Below are positions 15,202 to 18,271 of a DNA stretch of 18,271 bases, piece after piece; position 1 is the first letter of the stretch, and each line of letters begins with the position of its first letter. The DNA comes from DATKFM01 sp035544395 (GTDB lineage Bacteria > Pseudomonadota > Alphaproteobacteria > Dongiales > Dongiaceae). Below the pieces are notes generated by a model. The model did not search any database, was not told the DNA's origin, and saw nothing but the letters and a program-made list of their open reading frames with translations. The stretch is from assembly GCA_035544395.1 (NCBI GenBank), contig DATKFM010000025.1, positions 1 to 18,271 of the forward strand, read 5' to 3'. The translations under genes and the position numbers were made by a program.

Positions 15202-15277
15202 TGCATTTCCGCGGCCTTTTCGAGCAGCGGGATTTTTTCTAAGCTGACCGGATGCAGGCGATGAAGAGGAACCGAGC

Positions 15278-16162
15278 GTGACGGCCCCCCATGTCGAGTT
15301 TCTGCGGGAACATGGCTATGCCATTGTGCGCGGCTTCCTCCCGCCGGCCGAAATCGCGGACGTCAAGCGCGAGACCGAAGCGGTTGCCAAGGAAGGCCTG
15401 AAGCACCACGCGACCTATCGGGATCGCAACCTCCTGTTCGAGATCATCAACGATCCCCGGGCGAAACGGCGCGTGCTGCTGCAGGCCCATTGGTTCGCCT
15501 GGATCAATCCGAAGCTGGAGGCATTGCGGCGCCATCCGCGGTATCTCGAGATCATGGAGCCGCTGTTGGGGCGGGACATAAAGCAGGTGACCAATCAGCT
15601 TCATTGGAAACCGGTCGGCGCAAAATTCACCGGCTATCGCTTTCACCAGGATTTGCGCTTCCGCGAGCGGCCGGAGGTTTATGCAAATCTCGACCGCACC
15701 TATCTCAATACGGGATTGGCGATCGATTCCCACGGGCCGGAGAATGGCGGACTGGCGGTGTTCGACCGCAGCCACAGCCGCGGTTATCTCGGCCTGTCGG
15801 ATGACGGCCCGATCATGAAGGGGGAAACCCAGGATGCGGAACTGCAGCGCGCCGGCCTGGATCCGGCCGACCGCGTCGAATTCCGGCTCGAGCCTGGCGA
15901 TCTCGCGATCTGGACCCTGCTGACGGTGCATGGCTCGCTGCCAAACAAATCCGGCCGCGACCGCTGCTTCATGATCAACTCTTATGTGCGCGCTGCGGAC
16001 TCGCCAGATCGCGGCGAGTGGGTTTTCCGGGACGGCGTCTCAACGCCGCTGGGCGCCGAGCCGGAGATCTGCAAATACGAACAGCTCCGGGAACGGCCAG
16101 GACCGTTCTACATCGAGGAGGATTGGACGGGCGAAGCGCCGCCGGCCGCTGCGATGAGCTAG
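15278..16162 (+). CDS. Phytanoyl-CoA dioxygenase (PhyH) family oxygenase
   Basis: Probable non-haem Fe(II)/2-oxoglutarate-dependent oxygenase of 294 residues, cytoplasmic. The opening EHGYAIVRGFLPPAEI (11-26) is typical of the family. The iron-binding facial triad is visible: His123 and Asp125 in FHQD, and His218 in LTVHGSLPNKS. An Arg at 227 or 229 could bind the 2-oxoglutarate carboxylate. PENGGLAVFDRSH at 154-166 is the usual strand-turn before the second half of the barrel. The GTG start at 15278 has AGAGGA 7 bases before it; no ATG lies early enough to keep the N-terminus. It stands after the aminotransferase terminator as a separate unit. Substrate is unknown; family members hydroxylate lipids, ectoine, alkaloids and other small molecules. 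Its stop is 20 bases from the convergent gene at 16183. Confidence 0.88.
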   Translation: MTAPHVEFLREHGYAIVRGFLPPAEIADVKRETEAVAKEGLKHHATYRDRNLLFEIINDPRAKRRVLLQAHWFAWINPKLEALRRHPRYLEIMEPLLGRDIKQVTNQLHWKPVGAKFTGYRFHQDLRFRERPEVYANLDRTYLNTGLAIDSHGPENGGLAVFDRSHSRGYLGLSDDGPIMKGETQDAELQRAGLDPADRVEFRLEPGDLAIWTLLTVHGSLPNKSGRDRCFMINSYVRAADSPDRGEWVFRDGVSTPLGAEPEICKYEQLRERPGPFYIEEDWTGEAPPAAAMS

Positions 16163-16182
16163 GCTCCGCGCGCCGCCGCAGA

Positions 16183-16773
16183 TCAGAACATGTCGGCCTT
16201 GATCTTGCCGATCATCTGTTCGATCCGCGCTTCCGATACCGGACTATCGCTGGGAACCAACTCGCAATAGAAGCCGGCGACCATATGCCGGTAACCGCCT
16301 GTGCCGGCGACATGGCCGCCGTAGCGCGAATAGGCGAAGCAGGGCACCGTTTCCGTTTCACCTTCGAATACGCTGAAAAACTTGGCGATCGAATAGCCAT
16401 CGGTGACGGTCGTGGCGCTCCAGCTGCCTTTGACGGCAATGTCGATGCTGTCGCTGAACAGTGTCTTCGGATCCACCCGCTCGAGATAGGTCTGCACGCC
16501 CGCGCGGCTGTGATAGACGAACAGGACGGAAAGCGCATCTTGAGCCTCGATCGATTCCGTGTTGGACCAGCCGGTCTCACCACCATAACCGGTCTGGCCG
16601 GCCTTGCAGTCGATCGTGCGAAAATCCGCCGCCGGTTCGACGGCGACATCCAGGTCATCGCATTCGGCGTCTCTCGATACGGCGCCCGCGCCGCCACTGG
16701 CCAGCAGCAGCGCTGAAACCGCCGCCGTCAAGACGGCGGATAGCCGCCGGCCAAGTCCAACTGCCACACGCAT
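16183..16773 (-). CDS. Unrecognised small secreted protein with four cysteines
   Basis: A 196-residue protein of no family I recognise. The N-terminus is a signal peptide: basic start MRVAVGLGRR, hydrophobic core LSAVLTAAVSALLLASG, and a likely cut near AGA at 29-31. The mature part has four cysteines (38, 56, 145, 170), which could form two disulfides in the periplasm, and Tyr/Gly-rich stretches (GYGGETGWS, RYGGHVAGTGGYRHM). No membrane anchor or lipobox is apparent. AGAGGA lies 7 bases before the ATG, which supports the start. It is transcribed on its own from a candidate promoter at 16879-16907, and converges on the oxygenase gene. Confidence 0.75.
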   Translation of the reverse strand: MRVAVGLGRRLSAVLTAAVSALLLASGGAGAVSRDAECDDLDVAVEPAADFRTIDCKAGQTGYGGETGWSNTESIEAQDALSVLFVYHSRAGVQTYLERVDPKTLFSDSIDIAVKGSWSATTVTDGYSIAKFFSVFEGETETVPCFAYSRYGGHVAGTGGYRHMVAGFYCELVPSDSPVSEARIEQMIGKIKADMF

Positions 16774-16878
16774 GTGACGTCCTCTTCTGGCGCACCGCCG
16801 GAAGCCGAAGTTTCCACGGCCCGGCCGCGCTGTTTTCGCCCCGCTGACTGCCAGGCAGCAGCGAGACGCTTTCCTTGT

Positions 16879-16907
16879 ACTATAAGCGTTTCATGCAACG
16901 CAGGGAA
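16879..16907 (-). promoter_or_regulatory. Candidate promoter for the small secreted protein
   Basis: On the minus strand, TTCCCT (16907-16902) and TATAGT (16884-16879) are 17 bases apart. The -10 matches 5 of 6, the -35 only 3 of 6. An inverted repeat, ACGCTT (16866-16871) and AAGCGT (16884-16889), overlaps the -10 and could be an operator. The leader would be about 100 bases. Confidence 0.35.
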
Positions 16908-16932
16908 GTAGGCGGCTTGCCGATGTCGACTG

Positions 16933-16952
16933 CGGATTTGTTCACAAATCCG
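16933..16952. other. Stem-loop downstream of the PAS_5 gene
   Basis: CGGATTTG (16933-16940) and CAAATCCG (16945-16952) form a perfect 8-base-pair stem with loop TTCA. It begins about 20 bases past the stop of the minus-strand PAS_5 gene. There is no T-run on either side, so it is at most a weak terminator or an RNA-end stabiliser. Confidence 0.4.
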
Positions 16953-16972
16953 GCGTGGGCCGCGCCCCGCCG

Positions 16973-17482
16973 CTAGGGCAATTGCTTGCGCCAGAGATCT
17001 TCGTAGTGCGAGTAGACCAGGACCTGGTCGACGCGCGCGCCATCAAAGGACAAGGGCATGAACAGGGACTCATCGACCAGGAAATGCCCGTCCTTGGACC
17101 GGAATGGATCGTAGTCGTAGAGGTGGGACGCGTTGGTCGCGACATACCGGTAGTTGTTGAGCACGCGATGCTGTTCGCTGCCGAACCAATTGCCGGCGAC
17201 TGGCTTGCCCGTCGGATTGTAGCCGCGCGCTTCCACTTCGCGGGTGCCGACGACACGATAAATGAAGTCCATCGGATCCCATCGGACATCCACCAGAAGG
17301 ATGCCCGGCAGGTGGCGCGGAAAGGCTGCCGGATTGATATCCGAACGCAGCGGCATGATCCGACCGGCGCGGCGCTCATTCCAATAGGCGTAGATCTCCC
17401 GAACATGGGCGTTGCAGGTCTCTAGAAAACCCAGATCGGTGATGACTCCGCTTTTGTGACGGTCGGCCGGTGCGGTCGCCAT
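16973..17482 (-). CDS. PAS_5-type (DUF1457-like) domain protein
   Basis: A cytoplasmic protein of 169 residues made almost wholly of one PAS_5-type domain, a family common in alphaproteobacteria and mostly of unknown role. Typical marks are YWNERRAGRIMPLRSDINP (33-51), the Leu-Pro-Gly turn LPGILLVDV (58-66), the strand DFIYRVVGT at 72-80, and GYNPTGK at 87-93. There is no output domain or membrane segment. The ATG at 17482 is preferred over the one at 17539 because AAAGG lies 6 bases before it and the extra 19 residues of the longer form look non-conserved; the longer form cannot be excluded. It follows the MFS gene by 111 bases and may be cotranscribed. Confidence 0.8.
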   Translation of the reverse strand: MATAPADRHKSGVITDLGFLETCNAHVREIYAYWNERRAGRIMPLRSDINPAAFPRHLPGILLVDVRWDPMDFIYRVVGTREVEARGYNPTGKPVAGNWFGSEQHRVLNNYRYVATNASHLYDYDPFRSKDGHFLVDESLFMPLSFDGARVDQVLVYSHYEDLWRKQLP

Positions 17483-17593
17483 ACGGTGCCTTTGCAGATT
17501 GTGCTGATGAATTGCAGATATAGCATGCCGTTCCGACATAGGGGTAAATCACGTTCAGGCGATCCCGGCACAACCGGACCAATTGCGGGCCGG

Positions 17594-18271
17594 TCAGATC
17601 GGCGAGCGAAACGATGCTTCCGGCTGCGAAGCCAGCCGCAGCCGGGCGAAGACAGTCGCCAACAAGAAGCCGAGCAGGGCGACGCCGCCGAAGCACAGCC
17701 AGGTGATTGTCGGCGTGCTCTCCAGAATCAGCCAACTGCCGAGATAATTGCCGGCCGTACCGCTGATCGCCCAGGCCAGGCTGGCGACGCCGAAGAATGT
17801 CGCCTGGCTGCCCTGATCGGCCAGGCCGGCAATGAGGGTTTCGAGGGCGGGAATAAAGATCGACTCGATAATCGTGTAGAAGGCGACGAATAGCAGGAAC
17901 CACCACAACTTGTCGGATAGCGGCACCAGCGCGAAGATCACGGCAGCGGCCAGATAGCCACTCCTGATCAGGGCACGTGCATTGACGCGTTCGAACAGCA
18001 GCATAGCGCCGATCATTGCCACGAATCCGACGGCGCCGTTGACTAGGAAGATCTTGGCCACGGCGCTTTCGCCTGCGATCCGCGAGAGGTACAGCGGGAA
18101 GGCGACGAAGAGCTGCGTGTAGAGAAACCACCAGGGCATCGAGGCGAGGAAGAAAACCAGGAATGCCCGATTGCGCAGCACGCGCGACAGGCTGGTGGCG
18201 ATGGCGGTCGGCTCGCCATGTACCGCGTCAATCTCGCGCAAAGTCACGGTCCAGGCGGCCAGCAACATGAA
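17594..18271 (-). CDS. MFS transporter, C-terminal half (cut by window edge)
   Basis: C-terminal part of a major facilitator superfamily membrane transporter. The frame stays open to the end of the window (a Phe codon precedes the Met at 18268), so the true start is outside and the internal Met is not the start. About 225 residues are visible, with about six hydrophobic helices, as expected for the second six-helix bundle. They are preceded by a charged loop (TLREIDAVHGEPTA) matching the central cytoplasmic loop between the two halves. FFGVASLAWAISGTAGNYLGSWLI is like the fifth helix pair of drug-efflux MFS proteins of the MdtH type. Substrate and direction of transport are not known; efflux is a guess. 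Confidence 0.85.
   Translation of the reverse strand, partial: FMLLAAWTVTLREIDAVHGEPTAIATSLSRVLRNRAFLVFFLASMPWWFLYTQLFVAFPLYLSRIAGESAVAKIFLVNGAVGFVAMIGAMLLFERVNARALIRSGYLAAAVIFALVPLSDKLWWFLLFVAFYTIIESIFIPALETLIAGLADQGSQATFFGVASLAWAISGTAGNYLGSWLILESTPTITWLCFGGVALLGFLLATVFARLRLASQPEASFRSPI

Noticed and set aside
14166..15206. 346-codon open frame on the minus strand
   Set aside because: It lies opposite the aminotransferase gene and runs into its terminator; low-complexity composition.

Overview
The window looks like ordinary chromosomal DNA from a GC-rich alphaproteobacterium. A Rhodospirillales-type lineage is my guess, based on dense GC-rich coding, ATGA-coupled operons, Pot-type ABC transporters and chemoreceptors with an internal PAS domain; no rRNA or other phylogenetic marker is present. 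I see no tRNA, rRNA, CRISPR array, insertion sequence, phage gene or attachment site.

Layout. (1) 2-2714, plus strand: the end of one polyamine-type (Pot/POPT family) ABC transporter operon, with a permease cut by the window edge, a second permease and an ATPase. Its binding protein is presumably upstream. (2) 2715-3111: a 397-bp intergenic stretch with a candidate promoter. (3) 3112-7801, plus strand: a second Pot-type system in a different gene order: Tat-exported binding protein, strong intrinsic terminator, ATPase, two permeases and a RidA-family enamine/imine deaminase. (4) 7790-11584, minus strand: two tandem paralogous chemoreceptors, alike in the cytoplasm but very different outside the membrane. 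The first converges on and overlaps the RidA gene. (5) 11777-13033, minus strand: an unrecognised secreted protein with an EF-hand-like loop. (6) 13266-15146, plus strand: an EutQ-like cupin and a class III omega-aminotransferase, ended by a hairpin. (7) 15278-16162, plus strand: a phytanoyl-CoA dioxygenase (PhyH) family oxygenase. (8) 16183-18271, minus strand: an unrecognised small secreted protein, a PAS_5-type protein, and the C-terminal half of an MFS transporter cut by the window edge.

How it may fit together (inference): two uptake systems for amine-like, probably cationic, solutes sit within about 15 kb of a RidA deaminase, an omega-aminotransferase, an EutQ-like cupin and a 2-oxoglutarate oxygenase. 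This suggests a neighbourhood for import and catabolism of a primary amine or omega-amino acid, with two chemoreceptors that might respond to related cues. No part is a clearly new system. The best leads are the altered ligand-site residues of the binding protein, the RidA linkage, the chemoreceptor pair with a near-deleted sensor domain, and the two unrecognised secreted proteins.
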